Counted from the first letter of the stretch, positions 37,535 through 49,950 are shown. The stretch is 64,000 nt of DNA from Effrenium voratum (GCA_963377175.1 CAUJNA010001019.1:55652-119651), one strand, 5' to 3'. A program made the numbers and translations. Notes: generated by a model from the letters alone, not told the origin.

Positions 37535-37632
37535 TGTGGGTCAAAAATAGGTACCCAAAATGGAACCCTGGTAAATGGAACCAAGGACAAAAGCCTGCGG
37601 TTTTTCTGGTGGTTAGATTTTGACCCATACCC
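37535..37632 (-). mobile_element. Dispersed element family A, complete copy in reverse orientation
   Basis: Reverse complement of the element at 21082-21178, with the same order of TTCCATTTACCAGGG, CCATTTTGGGTACC and TTTTTGACCCACA on the minus strand. The ends GGGTCAAAAA and ATTTTGACCCAT are inverted repeats. Being in opposite orientation at an unrelated place, it is dispersed rather than part of a duplication. Confidence 0.8.
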
Positions 37633-38576
37633 ACATGTTGCTGCACGTTTCGAACAAAGCCACCGTGGTTGGCTGCCAGACTGTGCGCTCAGGCCTTGCC
37701 CGTTGAGCGCTGGCGGGAGGAAGATGAGGTGCTCTGTGCCTGCTTTCGATTTGCCCCAACTCCATAGGTTGCCGGGCCTTGAACTGGAAAAATGGTGGAA
37801 TTTGAGGTTGGCCGGAAGCGCAGCAGCGAAGAGTGCTGCCTTTGCCTTGAAGCCTACAAGGAGGAGGACGCGGCTCAAATCTTCAGAGTTCGCCTCTGGA
37901 GCTGCCCAAGCGGCAGGACATGTTGCGAAAGTTGCCTTGTCGACACTATTTTCACCAGGCACTGAGTCAATGAAGCTGCCTGAAGCACCATGCGCATGGC
38001 CGGAAGGCGTGCATTGACAAGTGGTTCTCTGCGAATCGCTTCATTCCCAGATCCTGCCCGCTTTGCCTGGGTCCAAGCTTCCACAACACATGCCTTGGGT
38101 CAGCCATAGTGTGAGGTAAGTGCGACCCAACTCTGGCAACGGCGGCAGCTCTGCTCTCAGCATGCTCATATTTGGGCATTTTGATTCGCAGAGCAAAAGG
38201 CAGATTCAGCTTGACCGTACAGTGACACCATACATCATGCCGCCTGTATTTCAGTTGAGGCAGACAGCTCGATCCCAATCAATGCGACAGGGAGACTGCG
38301 GAACATTCGCAAGCAGTCTGGGGCCACGCTCGATTAGCCTCTTATTGTTCCAGAGGTTGGAGCCGTCCTGGCAATTTCAAACAATCAATCACGAGTGCTA
38401 GGATTGCATGCGCGTACAGGATAAGCTTAGTCTCCACTTCAACACATCTGCGCTGTTTTTGCCACCCTTAAAACATATTGTCTCACGCCAGAAGTTTACC
38501 CTCAACGAGTCAGAACAGAAAAGTGAGCCAGAAGCTGTCATCCCTGGGCTTTCAGCACAGAACTTCAAGGCGAACT

Positions 38577-38683
38577 GTACGTCAGGTAAGTGGTTAGTAA
38601 GCCTGGTATAACCCACGTACCATGGTTATAAGTCTCTGTTCCGCGGATTTTACCCAGGCTTACGAACCACTTACTTGACGTAC
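38577..38683. mobile_element. MITE with 30-bp terminal inverted repeats (GTACGTCA ends)
   Basis: 107-base element. The left end GTACGTCAGGTAAGTGGTTA and the right end ACCACTTACTTGACGTAC are inverted repeats over 30 bases with two mismatches. The interior is not coding. Confidence 0.85.
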
Positions 38684-40913
38684 CCGATCGCCCCTTAAAG
38701 TATGTTTGAGCTTGAGGCCAATCTGGAAGCTGGAGAGGACTCGCTTGGTGCTGTAGGTGGGTCTTTCTGGGTGTGGCTCCTTCTTTCGAGGGTGCCCCTT
38801 TGTTGTGGTTGGAAGGGAAACCCAAAGGAAAACCGTACCCCAAACAGAAGACACACCCTTCTCGGAACTGGGGGCAAATGCGAATGTCGTGGCCTTCCAA
38901 ATTTCCACATGCCATGGGTCCGCAAAATAGAACCAAATAGCAGTAGCGGAAGGGTACCGAGCCTCACAAAACACACCTTCAGCTACTACATGGGGGTGCC
39001 CCAGCCCAAAATTGTGGTTTCTTCTTGGTTTCCCTCAAAAACCGCAAAGGGGGTCGCCTCCAAACAAGGAACCGCACATGCACCGGCAGGAAGCTTCTCC
39101 AGCCCCGGCAGCTGCGCCAACGAGGTGAGCCGTTGTGTACTCAAAGGTAAGGAGCGAAGGTTGCGCAGGTGTGCTTCCTTTTAAGCTGCCATTTTGGTTC
39201 ACCTGGAGGTTTATGTACCAATTTTGGTACATTTGCTTGAGCCACTGCCCATTGGGAACCCTGTGGACACCTTTCACATGGTTCCATTGGTCCATCGAAA
39301 TTCATGGCGAGGGATCATAAAACATGAGCAATGCCCCCCAACATGATTATGAGCAAAGTCGCATCGTTGCATCATTGTATCGCTTTCACACCTGCATAGT
39401 GGGCATTGCGGGCATTCCCAATCAATGGAGGCCCTTGCACCCATATTTGGCACCGACTTGGTTGTGATTTGCCTTTGCCACGTGCGGTTGTGCACGTTCG
39501 CATCCGGCGTGCCAGGCAAGCTGTCACGGTTTCAGCTGGGCAGGTCATCGGTGCCGCTCCCAGGGAGTGGAGGGCTCTGGATGTACCGATCGAAAACAAT
39601 CATAAGGGCACAGAGACCTCATCCCCCGCATCCCTGACCCGGAGGCTTATCCACCCCTCTCAGAGGTTCGGGTTTTGCGGTTCTTGGTCGCGGCATTGGC
39701 TCCAGGCCGCCCGCAGCAAGCTTGGCCAGCCTGAGAGCCTTGAAAGGGGCATAGCCCTTGTCTCACTCAGTGTCCAAAGGCAAAGAGCCGGGAACCCTCA
39801 AAGGTCAGACAAGACCTGAGTGGCCCAACAAGACTTCAAGTCATCTCGCGACACGATTCATGTAGCTGACGAAGTGGTCCGGCTTGCCAAAAGCCCTCGT
39901 GAGCGCCTGCCTTGACAATTTGGGGGCATGGACGGAATGAAGGGCTCGTGCCAGGCCGCTTTCATCGCTCTGATTCGGGAGATGCAGCGGTGTTGAGCCA
40001 AGACTCTCACTAGGCGGTTGGCCCTCCTGATGTTCCACCAGAACAGCTGCGCCCAAAACCTGCACTGGATGTGGTGTGTAAGCCTGGAGCACCTTTCTTG
40101 GCAGAACCAAGCATCAATAGGTTTTTGGCGTTGCTCCCTGGTGTTTGTCTGCACATGGGGGAATCCCCAAGATGGCTGTTTTTGTTGTGGTTTCCCTCAG
40201 AACAGCCCCAGTGTGAATAGCATCAAAATCGACGCAGTCATGTCTTTGGCCACTGATCAACGCTTGCTTCTGAGGCGCTTCCAGCGTTTGGCACGGAAAA
40301 TTACTGAAGAGGTGAAGGCAAGAATAACTGATGAACTGTCAAGCTTTTTCCTGGGATGCAATAGCTACTCATTCCAGAAGTCGAGATGAGGGTAGGAAGG
40401 GAGTTATTCCACCCCAAGAAAGCAGGTGATGGGTTTGCAGTGCCGCTCACATGGGCATGCCAATTGCTCCTCACATCTGTCGGAGAAGTCAGAATTGCGG
40501 GTGAGCGGAGCCAGCACGTTCTTTTGAGGCATTCCGTAGAATGCAGATTTCCGATGTCTGGATGCTTTGATTTTGTTTTAGACTCTTGGCAAGCGACAGC
40601 GCGGGCGACTTGACAAGCTTCGAGCGACAAGTTGTGGGAACATGGTCCGTCGTTTGGCTCGTGGCTTGTAGGCGATGGAGCAGGCTTGCTTCCAGCGGCT
40701 CTTGGCGTGCAGGCGCCGGGCCCAAGGTCGCAATGTTGTGGCATGCTTGCTCAGCTTCAAGACAGAGGGGGTCTTCATTCGACACATCGCAAGTTGCCTC
40801 AGCCGAAAGGCTCACCAGGGAGCATTAAACCTGACTGCCGATGTCGTCCAAGCCAGCGCAACCTTGGGCACGCAGGGTAGGCTGGGCAATGTCGGCGGAC
40901 AACAGGGAGGCCG

Positions 40914-43900
40914 ATGACCTCGTACTACTCGGCGACTCCGCGCCCGGAACGCCCAAAAGCCTTTTCCTACTACGCGCAGGAGGTGCGGCGCCGCAACCGG
41001 GCGCTGCGTGATGAGCTGCGGGGCGCTGACGTTGAGGGCATTCTGAACCTGGCCGCCCGGCGCGGCCAGGGCTGGGATACCGTGTCGGTGTCCACCGCCT
41101 TGCATGCCTTTGCCTGCAAAGTGAAGCAGAAACTTGGCCCTTGGTGGCTCTGTTTTTTTCTTCTTTTTTCTTTTCTTTTTTTTCGTTGCGAAATTGACAT
41201 TTCCCTCAAGTTGACTCAGTTGCAAAACGTGTCCCAAGGAAAGCGCAGAGACCTAACTTGAGCGACGCCCGGTGGCAGCACCTCAAAGACTTGGCGCTCC
41301 AACGGCTCGCATCTGGGGAGGCGCGGAACCTGGCGAACACGGCCTGGGCCATGGCATGCATCTCATGTCGGGAGAAGCCCTTCTTGGATCTCTCTGAAGA
41401 GCTGGTGTATCTCTACCTCAGTTGTTCAGTGGCACCAATTCTTTTCCAACTTTTTTTTGGTGGCTGCCCCACAAAAAATGGTCTTCCCCAAAAAGGGTTC
41501 CCTTTCTTTCCCAGGGTCACTGAACAGCTGAGCTACGGGTCAATGTTGGTACACATAGTTTGTTGCCTAAAATGAGAGTGGTTGTCCAAAGATGAAAGAA
41601 AAAAGGTTTAGGGAACAGTGACCAAGGTATATGAAGGCTGCAGAGCTGAAACCTCAAGAGGTCTCCAATCTGGCCTGGGCGTTTGCAACTCTGCGCTACG
41701 GTACTGCTCCCCTGATGCTCTTTCTTGTGCAGGAGCAGATCGAGGATTTTTCTTGTCAAGATGCTGCCAACACGATGTGGTCCCTTGCCGCGCTTTCCCT
41801 TGCTCTTGAGGGCGTCATGCACCGACTCTTGCCGTGCGCATCAAAGTACGTGTTTGAGTTCAAGCCGCAGGAGTGTGCCAACAGTATTTGGGCCATGGCA
41901 ATTCTTTCTTGCCAAGACGAGCTGGCAAAAAGCATCACAATCCAGGCAACTCTGACTCTCGCCGAGTTTCGAACTCAGAATCTGTCGAATTTTATTTGGG
42001 CTTATGCCAAGCTTGGCTACAAAGACGAGGATGTAGCTTTGAGCGTCTTGCAGATGTCTCTCCGTAGTCTTTCCACCTTCTCCGCCCAGGACAGTCCTCA
42101 TCCTAGCCAAAACTTTCCTACAAGTCTTTCAGATTGCGTTGATGCCCAACCGGCCTTGGCATCACAGCGCCGGATTTAGCAGCACTTGATCCAAATCAAG
42201 ACAATCCAGTCATATTTTCGAAAAGTAGGGCCTGGCCCTTTTTGTACCTTGTCCTGAAAAGGGACCCTCAAAACACCGATGACAGTGCCTTGAAACATTC
42301 ATCTCAGGCACCCTCCCACAAATGCTTTATTACTGGGAGGAGGGGTATTTGTGAGTATTGACCTGTGCCTTTGCAGGACCTTACGACTACTCTTTGGGCC
42401 TTTGCCACAATGCAGCACCGGGTTGGCGACACCTTTGTGGCAGCTGCACTGCACGAACTCCAGAAACGAGCAGAGTCCACACCATTGCAGCCACAACATG
42501 TTTCCAACACAGCCTGGTCACTCGCCGCTCGGAATGATCTTTTGACATTGCTGAGCTTTACTTGAACAAACATTGGGGTCTATGGTCCATTTGATGGGAT
42601 GAGCTCTAACTTGTTGGTGCTCAGCTGGGAATGATAAAGGGTTTTTTGAATGAACCTGCAATTCCCTTAAAGGAAACCACATGGGATGGTTTATAGGCAT
42701 CATTCCAACTCATTCCCAGCTGAATTTCCCATGTCCTCTAGCAAGCGAGGACCCTGACAGTCCCAATCAGAAATGGACGTGCCGCCTCCAATGATTATTC
42801 TACGTACCTGGCTTTGATTATGACTCCAATGGGCTTGTTGTACCCCAAGCCCCTTTTTTAAAACTTCTGCCATTAGACGTGAACATTCAAGTTTGGCCGT
42901 TGGAACGTGTGCGGGTGCTCTGCAGGCTTCGCTCAGCTACACGCATGCACCTGCCTTCGACTTCATGTGCTTATCCATGCATTCACGAATTCGCGAGTTT
43001 AAGCCTCAAGAGGCAGCAAACTTTATGTGGTCTTTTGCCACTACCATGTACAAGAATCAGCCTGCAGTGGCATGCATTGTCGGCAGGATCAGGACAATTG
43101 TCCAGGAGTGCAGTTGTCAGAGCACTGCCAATTTTGTTTGGTCTTATGCAAAGCTGGGCTTCAGTGATGAGAGGGTTATTGAGTTTATCGAAGCTTCTGA
43201 AAGGGCGAGGATCTACTCCTTGTCCGAGCAAGACCTATCAACAAGCATTTGGGCCTTTAGCACTATGCTGCACCGCAGCGATGAGTTCATAAATGTTTGG
43301 ATGGCGGCAGCCTCACAAAAGCTCCGTGATGGTCCCATCAAGCCACAGCATGCTTCGAACATGTTGTGGGCCTTAGCCTCCGTCTTCTTCTATGACGCTC
43401 CTTTCTATGGACTCCTGGCTGAGAGCGTGAAGAAGTCGGTTCGAGGCTTTGCACCGCAAGACTTGGCATGCTGCTTGTGGTCCTGTGCCACAGTGGTGTA
43501 CCGGGATCAGGAGCTCACGGAACTGCTGGCCGCAGAAGCGTCGAGGCAGCTGCAGAGCTTCGACCCGCAGAGCGTGGGCAACGCTGCGTGGGGTGCCGCC
43601 TACTTGCGAGCGTCTGATGCCTTGCATGGCAAGGTGTCGGAGCTCATCGGTGACGATAGCAGTCTGATGCGGTTCAATGAGAAAGTGTTAGCTATGGTGA
43701 CTCGAGCCCTCATGACCTTTGAGCCGGAGCAGGCCTGGAGGCTATTCCAGCGGCTGCGGCAGCTTGACATAGATCCGGGGATCAATGCGCTGAGCCTCTG
43801 GTTGCATCACTGCCGGGACTTGCAGCCTTCCATACTGCGGGAGATGGAGGCCTTGTCAATGCTGGCCTGGTTTCAGCCTTGCCGTCATGTGCAGCTGGCG

Positions 43901-44998
43901 GTTTTGAAGGCTGCAGCTTTGCGCCTGGCAGAGATGGGCTTCTGTCATGACGCCAAGCTGTTGCTTCAAGACTTGCTGCGTGTTTCGGAGGACGCGATCG
44001 CCCAGGGGGTCCTGCAAAAACTGCTGTGCGGTCACTTTACAGAGCGGCACAGCCCCTTGCAGCTGACGTGGAAAATGCCAACCCAACCTTTGGGACACAC
44101 TGGCACCAGCTATGACAAGCAATGCAGGTTGCTGCAGCACGTGCTTGCCACCGCCCAGGTGGGTGATGCCTGGTCTGTGGTGAACACCATTGAGCGCTTC
44201 TCAATCGAAGGGAACGGCTGGCTGAAAATTGCAGGAGGTGGCAAGGGTGTGGTGCTAGATGACTTGATTCGGTCGCTGGCACCTCAACCTCCTTCCCTGG
44301 TGCTGGAGTTTGGTTGCTTTGTTGGCTATTCCAGCACTAGGATGGCCTACTGGCTGCGCAGAGTTCAGGGAAAAGTGATCTCCGTGGAGGTAGACCCAAT
44401 ACATGCCTGCATTGCGAGGAACGTGATTGAGTTTGCTGGAGTGGCGGATCATGTCGACATTTGCATCGGGTATAGCGAGGATGTGATACCTCATTTGAAA
44501 AACATGTGTGCAGCTCAAGCAGACGCCATTTTCTTCGACCAGCGCGGGACCCGATTTCATACTGATCTTTGGATGCTGGAAGCTGAGAGCTTGTTGAAGC
44601 CCGGCTGTGCCGTGCTGGCCGACAACGTGCTGAAGCCGGGTGCTCCGCACTTTCTGTGGTATTTGCAGCACAGCCCTAAGTATGATTTTCGAGTGGTTTC
44701 TTTGAGGGAGTTTGCTGCCGACAGAATCGAGGACTGGATGGCGGTGGCACTCTTCAAGGGGAGAGAGGAATCAGAGCCCAAGGTGCTTCCGAAGGCCTTG
44801 GACAAAGTTGCCTTTTTGACGGACAAAGCTCGGGCACGCAGCTGCAATGCAGACGGGCCCTGTGAAGTTGACGAAGATGCCTGGGCTCGTCATTCCCAAG
44901 AGATCCGCCGCGCGTATCAGGACGTGCATATTACGCCTCGCATTCTTCATGTCAAGTGCCTTGATGGTCGACCATTTGTGGATTGGAGCGCATCTTGA
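40914..44998 (+). CDS. OPR/HPR-like repeat protein fused to a catechol-O-methyltransferase-like domain
   Basis: Exons: 40914-41120; about 41249 to 41405-41425; 41627-42089; 42377-42536; 42926-44998 (stop TGA). The first two thirds hold about 13 helical repeats of some 35-38 residues with a shared N-x-x-W-A/S-x-A core (SNLAWAFATL, ANTMWSLAAL, SNFIWAYAKL, TTTLWAFATM, ANFVWSYAKL). These resemble octo/heptatricopeptide-type RNA-binding repeats of organelle proteins. The last third, about 44100-44770, matches catechol O-methyltransferase throughout: VLEFGCFVGYSS (AdoMet motif I), VEVDP (acidic ribose ligand) and LADNVLKPGAP (metal-binding Asp-Asn). The metal Asp of FFDQRGTRF is kept, but the position of COMT's catalytic Lys is not Lys. 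A 70-residue C-terminal extension follows. Introns 42090-42376 (GA-AG) and 42537-42925 (GC-AG) are phase-consistent. Substrate and location are unknown. Confidence 0.88.
41426..41530. mobile_element. Short inverted-repeat element in an OPR-COMT intron
   Basis: CAGTTGTTCAGTG at the left and CACTGAACAGCTG at the right are inverted repeats with one mismatch, separated by about 75 bases of T-rich non-coding sequence. MITE-like in size. Confidence 0.5.
42621..42723. mobile_element. MITE-like element in an OPR-COMT intron
   Basis: Perfect 12-base terminal inverted repeats, TCAGCTGGGAAT and ATTCCCAGCTGA, bound a 103-base non-coding segment inside the intron 42537-42925. The inner ATGAT/ATCAT also pair. 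Confidence 0.6.
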
Positions 44999-47080
44999 CG
45001 TGGATCAAACTTGGTACCCACAACCACCTGGTATGCCACGCTCGCCTGAGAACCGCTCGGTGCACGTCACGATCTACAAGGTGCAGTAGGACGCCAACAA
45101 CTCGGTGGCAAAGTGCCGGCACGTGCTTAAAAAGGTTGTGGGACAATCCCTTGGAGAGTGCCCAAAGCTGCATTTGGCTTGCAAGGTGCAAGAGGCCATT
45201 CCGATTTGAAGCTGAAAGCAGAGAGGCAACTCCGCCCCGAAGCCGAAGGGAGGGTGAACACATAGCAAGCACAGGGGCCCCCGAATAAAGGGGCCCTCGA
45301 TATCTGACATACCGAGCTTGGAGGCCTAACGAACGACGAGCAACTGGTGCCAGTTGGACCGTGCAATTTGAAAACCCGGTAGATGAAGGTTAAGGGGCAG
45401 TCGCCGGAATTGGCTGCGGCCACCTTCTAAATCCTTTACATGGTTCTGGGTAGACCATTTTACTACCAGGTTTTGCTTGTGACTCAAAGATACACAAATA
45501 ATGAGTCGAATTTCATGTGTAACTTCAATGAGTCTCAAATAGACAACGAGCCACGCTTCGTGTTTTCACTGTGGGTTCGATCGACCAGTGGGGGCGGCAC
45601 CGGATAGCTTCACATGAGCAAGCCTTGCCAGGTATCAAGCCACACAGCGCGACGGGAGGCACAAAAAGGAGTGAAGATGAAGCGACTTGTAGCTTGCAAT
45701 GTTGGAGGCCAGCGAAGCATTCCCCCCAACCAAGAAGAGCCTGTATGATTTGCGTGGCGTTGTTTGAGCTTGCTTTGGCTGCCAAAGAGTGAGGGCAATA
45801 CTGTGCGTACGGTTGCCCAGTCAAGATTCGAATATACAATTTGCAAAGTAGTCAAGAGTTGGACGAAGACAAAATGGCTTAATGGCGAAAATCGCAAGAA
45901 CCATCAAATTCAAAGTTGGCAACAACATACAACACAGGGCGCAAGCGACAGCACAGGCAAGGTGACGGCAACAGAGCAACATGAAATCCGACAGACGGGC
46001 TTCCATGGCGTATTCAGCAACCATTTGGAATGAACGCTCGTTCGAGCGGCATGCAGGGCATGCGAGCAAAGCTGGAGTGCAGATCAGCCTTCCATGTTGA
46101 TTCCGCGTTCTCAGCTTGTCGCTGCAATGGAATAGGGCAGTACACAGAGGTGTTCGGCATAGTTCACCAAGGACGCTCCGTGCCTTGCGTCACTCTCTCA
46201 TGCATGAGGATGGCACAGCGGAGCGAGGGTGCCCACAGAGAGATAGAGAGAGCCAAAGAAAGCAAGAGAGGGAGAGAAAGACAGACAGATAGAAAGACAG
46301 ACCGGCAGAAAGACTGAAAGAAAGAAAGAAAGACTGAAAGAAAGAACGACAGACTGAAAGAAAGAAAGAAAGAAAGACAGAAAGACAGAAGGACGGAAAT
46401 CAAGAACACAAACACAAAATCAAGAGCAAACGAAAGAAATAACAACAGAAAATAGCAGAAGCCAAGAAGGTAACAGAGAAGGACACTATGAAGAGAATAG
46501 AACGTAGAATGAAAGACCAGAACGAAAGCAAGAAAGCAGGAAAGGAGAAGGGGCACACAGAAGGAAACTACGGCAAGAACAAGAAGCAACAGACAAAAGC
46601 CAAAACGTGCAATCCTGCAGGACTCCTTCGATGGCTTCTCCAAGAAGCCTCAAGGCTCTGAAGCCGGGCTTCTCTGAGACACACTTTTCGCATGATCCAC
46701 GGGACTGCCTGCGTACCTTAGAACGCCTCACAGGGCAAAGAGTTGAAGTAGTTCAGTTCGAAGTTTCTTGTGGGCTCAAGCAGCACCCAGCAACCTTGGG
46801 AGAGTTGCCAGACAGTTAAAGTCGCGAGAGCCAGACGTGGCATGCTGTTAGAGTGGCGTTTAGTTTTGAAGCTTTCAAAATCCAATTGTGCCACCAATCA
46901 CGACCAGTGCTCCATTTTGAATTTTGTCATGGGAGGTTCGGCCACAGCTTCCAGTCTATGGTCCAGTTGGGAAGGATGGAGGGGAGCTCACTGAACTTCC
47001 CCAAAATCCAGGGGACTTAGCTCACGAACCGAAACACCTGCGATTCGCGGACGCCAGAAGCGAACGTTGCGCATCGGGGA
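44999..47080. other. Intergenic region; GA-rich simple repeat
   Basis: No gene recognised. 46235-46400 is purine-rich simple sequence (AGAAAGAC, GAAAGAAA), fading into A-rich sequence to about 46600. It reads as a Ser/Phe/Leu-rich frame on the minus strand, which I do not regard as a gene. Confidence 0.5.
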
Positions 47081-47084
47081 CTTG

Positions 47085-49629
47085 GGGAAGCAGCAGCAGT
47101 GGCAGATGGCGGTGCAAGTCATGGAGGATTTGCGGAGAGAGCTACTTGCTAGCTGGATGGCTATCATGTGGGTGTGTCTTTATTTGTTCCAGGGACTGGT
47201 TGAATGCTGTTTTAAAGGGAAGCCAAAGGGAAGCCACCAATTTTGAGGCAACTGAGCAATGCTTTGATTCGGGTTTGCTCTTGTCCCGCTTGTATCCTAT
47301 GGGCTTTACCTGCTCTTGGCTTCCAGGTCCCTCCTGGCAGCAGAAACCGAGCAGATTTGTCAAGTAATGGCTCCCAGTACATGGAAGTTCAAACATAGTA
47401 GGCCCCCGATGAGCCCGAGCGAGGTTTGACAATGCCCAAAGAAAATAGATGATGAGGTTGATTTGGGAAGCCCCTGGCAGGCTACTAATGCTAATTTGTT
47501 TTGCCAAACGCGGGGCACTGCAGCTATTGCCTTGCGTCAATGATCACCGCATTGGGCCACATCACAGTACCAATCGCATCAGCAAGGTTGTTGCAGCCCA
47601 GCATCTTTACCTACAGCGCTTTGGCCACCGTATCTTGGACCACAAAATCCAGGGCTTTGTTGCCTTGAGAGCTTTGCACAACTGACAGTGACTACTTGAC
47701 TCATACTTACCTGTTGCGTATGTTGGTGTGTGTGTGTGAGCGTGTTTGTTTGTTTGCTTGTTTGCTTGTTTGCTTGTTTGATTGTTTGATTGTTTGATCG
47801 TTTGATTGTTTGATTGTTTGTTTGTGTGAGTTTATGAACGAATGTGTGTTTGCGGAAGAACTTAGCTCATGGAGGATGAGGCCCACACCTCGTTTACTTT
47901 GATACCATTTGCAGGGGGACCATCCGGTTGCTGTGTGCGATGGTCCAACGAAGCGGCCACAGCAAATGCAGATATCGAGGCTGATCACCTCGACGTGCCT
48001 GCACGAACCACTTGGTTTTGTTGCCCGCATGTCCGACACTGCCTCGAACGCTTCGGCTTGAACCCTCAACGCTCGGCGCGCGTCTGAAAAGTGTGTTCTT
48101 GCTTGGCATGTCCGTCAAGGCGCCAAGCGCGACGGGGCGGCGCCCCGACCTTTTTCAGGGAGCGAGTTCATCGTTCAGGGGCTGGGTGAAGACTTTGGTT
48201 GCTCAGATTGAAATTGTCTTGTTTGCGCGCCTGCAAGGTAGCGTATTAGGTCTCGGCTCCATTCTCGAGCGCGCACTCCCGTCCCTGCGTCAACCGGTTT
48301 CCGACACGTCTGCCTCATGCCTTTGCATCAAGACGCACAACTCACTCCTCAGATGGACGCCATTCCGCGCCGAGAAGACCAACTAACCCAAGAACCCGCC
48401 CTGCCTACAAAGCCTCATCAAGAGTAACGCCAAACCCTTCGCCAAACCGAACCCACCTTGTGATGATGGCCTTTTCCCGCCGCCTGTTGAGCGGCTGTGT
48501 GTGTGGAACCTAGCTTTGGAGGATGAGGCCCACACCTCGTTTACTTTGATACCATTTGCATGGTCCAGCGACACGGCCGCAGCAAACGCGGATATCGAGG
48601 CTGATCACGTCGACGCACCTGCACGAACCATTTGATTGCGTTGCTCGCATGTCCGGCGCTGCCTAGGATGAAGTGTGCATAGCCTCGATCGCTTGTGTTT
48701 CGGCTTGAACCATTTATTTTGTTTCAACGGACCCCTCAAAGTTCAGCTGCTCGGCGCGCGTCTGAAAAGAGAGTGTGTGTGTGTGTGGGTGCGTGCGTGC
48801 GTGCCTGCCTGCGTGCGTGTGTGTGTGTGTGGGTGGGTGCGTGCGTGCTTGCGTGTGTTTGTTTGTTTGTTTGTTTGTTTGTTTGTTTGTTTGTTTGTTT
48901 GTTTGTTTGTTTGTTTGTTTGTTTGTTTGTTTGTTTGTTTGTTTGTTTGTTTGTTTTTTGTGTTTTTTTTTGCTTGCTTGCTTGTTTGCTTGTTTGCTTG
49001 CTTGCTTGTTTTGTTTGTTTGTTTGTTTGATTGTTTGTTTGTGTGAGTTTGTTTGTGTGCGTTTCTTCTTCTTCTTTCTTGTGTGTCTGTGTGTCTGTGT
49101 GTCTGTGTGTCTGTGTGTCTGTGTGTCTGTGTGTCTGTGTGTCTGTGTGTCTGTGTGTCTGTGTGTCTGTGTGTCTGTGTGCGTGCGTGTTGTGTTTGTT
49201 TGAGCGCGTGCGTTTTTATTCCGCGTGTTTTGATGCCACTCTGTTCGCCCTGGTTTGAAGAGGAAACAAAAGGAAAACAACCATTGTTAGGGTCCCGTTT
49301 TTTTGGCACATACCCCATCGCGCTAGCGAAAGCTAGTCTGTGCGCAGCCCGAGGCATGTTCCAGGGGCTTGCAGTGGCAAGCCACCCTTCAGCTGCTCCG
49401 TGAGATGCAGCTTGAGAAGCTGCGGCCTGACGCGCACTTCCTCGCTGTAGTCATCTCGGGCTGCGGCCGTGGAACGGACCTCACCTCAGCTTTCAGTACA
49501 CCGATCCAGGTCATGTTTCTCAGTCAGGGTGAGCAGGACTCAAGGTGTCCGGCCACGTTGAAGCTTGATCCCGAAGGTTTTCGGCCAAGCCAAGCAAGTC
49601 GTTCCAATGTTTTTGAGGTGATGAGGAGG

Positions 49630-49662
<33 letters not shown>

Positions 49663-49950
49663 GTTCCAGGCTCTTGCCCCCCGCGCCCCCCCCCCGGCAT
49701 TTTACAACCCCCCCCCCCTCCAGGTGGCAGGGGTTGATTAAGGTGGTTCAGGGTTGAATCCCGGTTTCCTGGTTGAGGGTTGGTTAGTTTATATTCAGGT
49801 TAGGCTGTGTTTGGAGTTAGCTGAAAGACGTAGATTGGGTTGGACTGCTGGGTCCGCGGGATGCTGGGCTGGGCAGGGCGGGGGGGGGGGGGGGGGAGGG
49901 GGGGATACCCGCGGGGGGGGGGGGGGGGGGGGGGGCCTGGGACGGGGAAC

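Larger units (their letters stand above)
35776..40913. other. Region without recognised gene; contains two MITEs
   Basis: No conserved motif found. Coding-like stretches that could be unassigned exons are about 36880-37025, 37700-38010 and 40240-40385 (RLLLRRFQRLARKITEEVKA). A short tandem CAGTCAGACG repeat is at 36418-36462. The two inverted-repeat elements at 37535 and 38577 are listed separately. Confidence 0.35.

Noticed and set aside
48714..49357. Thr/His/Gln/Asn-rich minus-strand frames and Cys/Val-rich plus-strand frames
   Set aside because: All fall within the compound microsatellite in a PPR intron.
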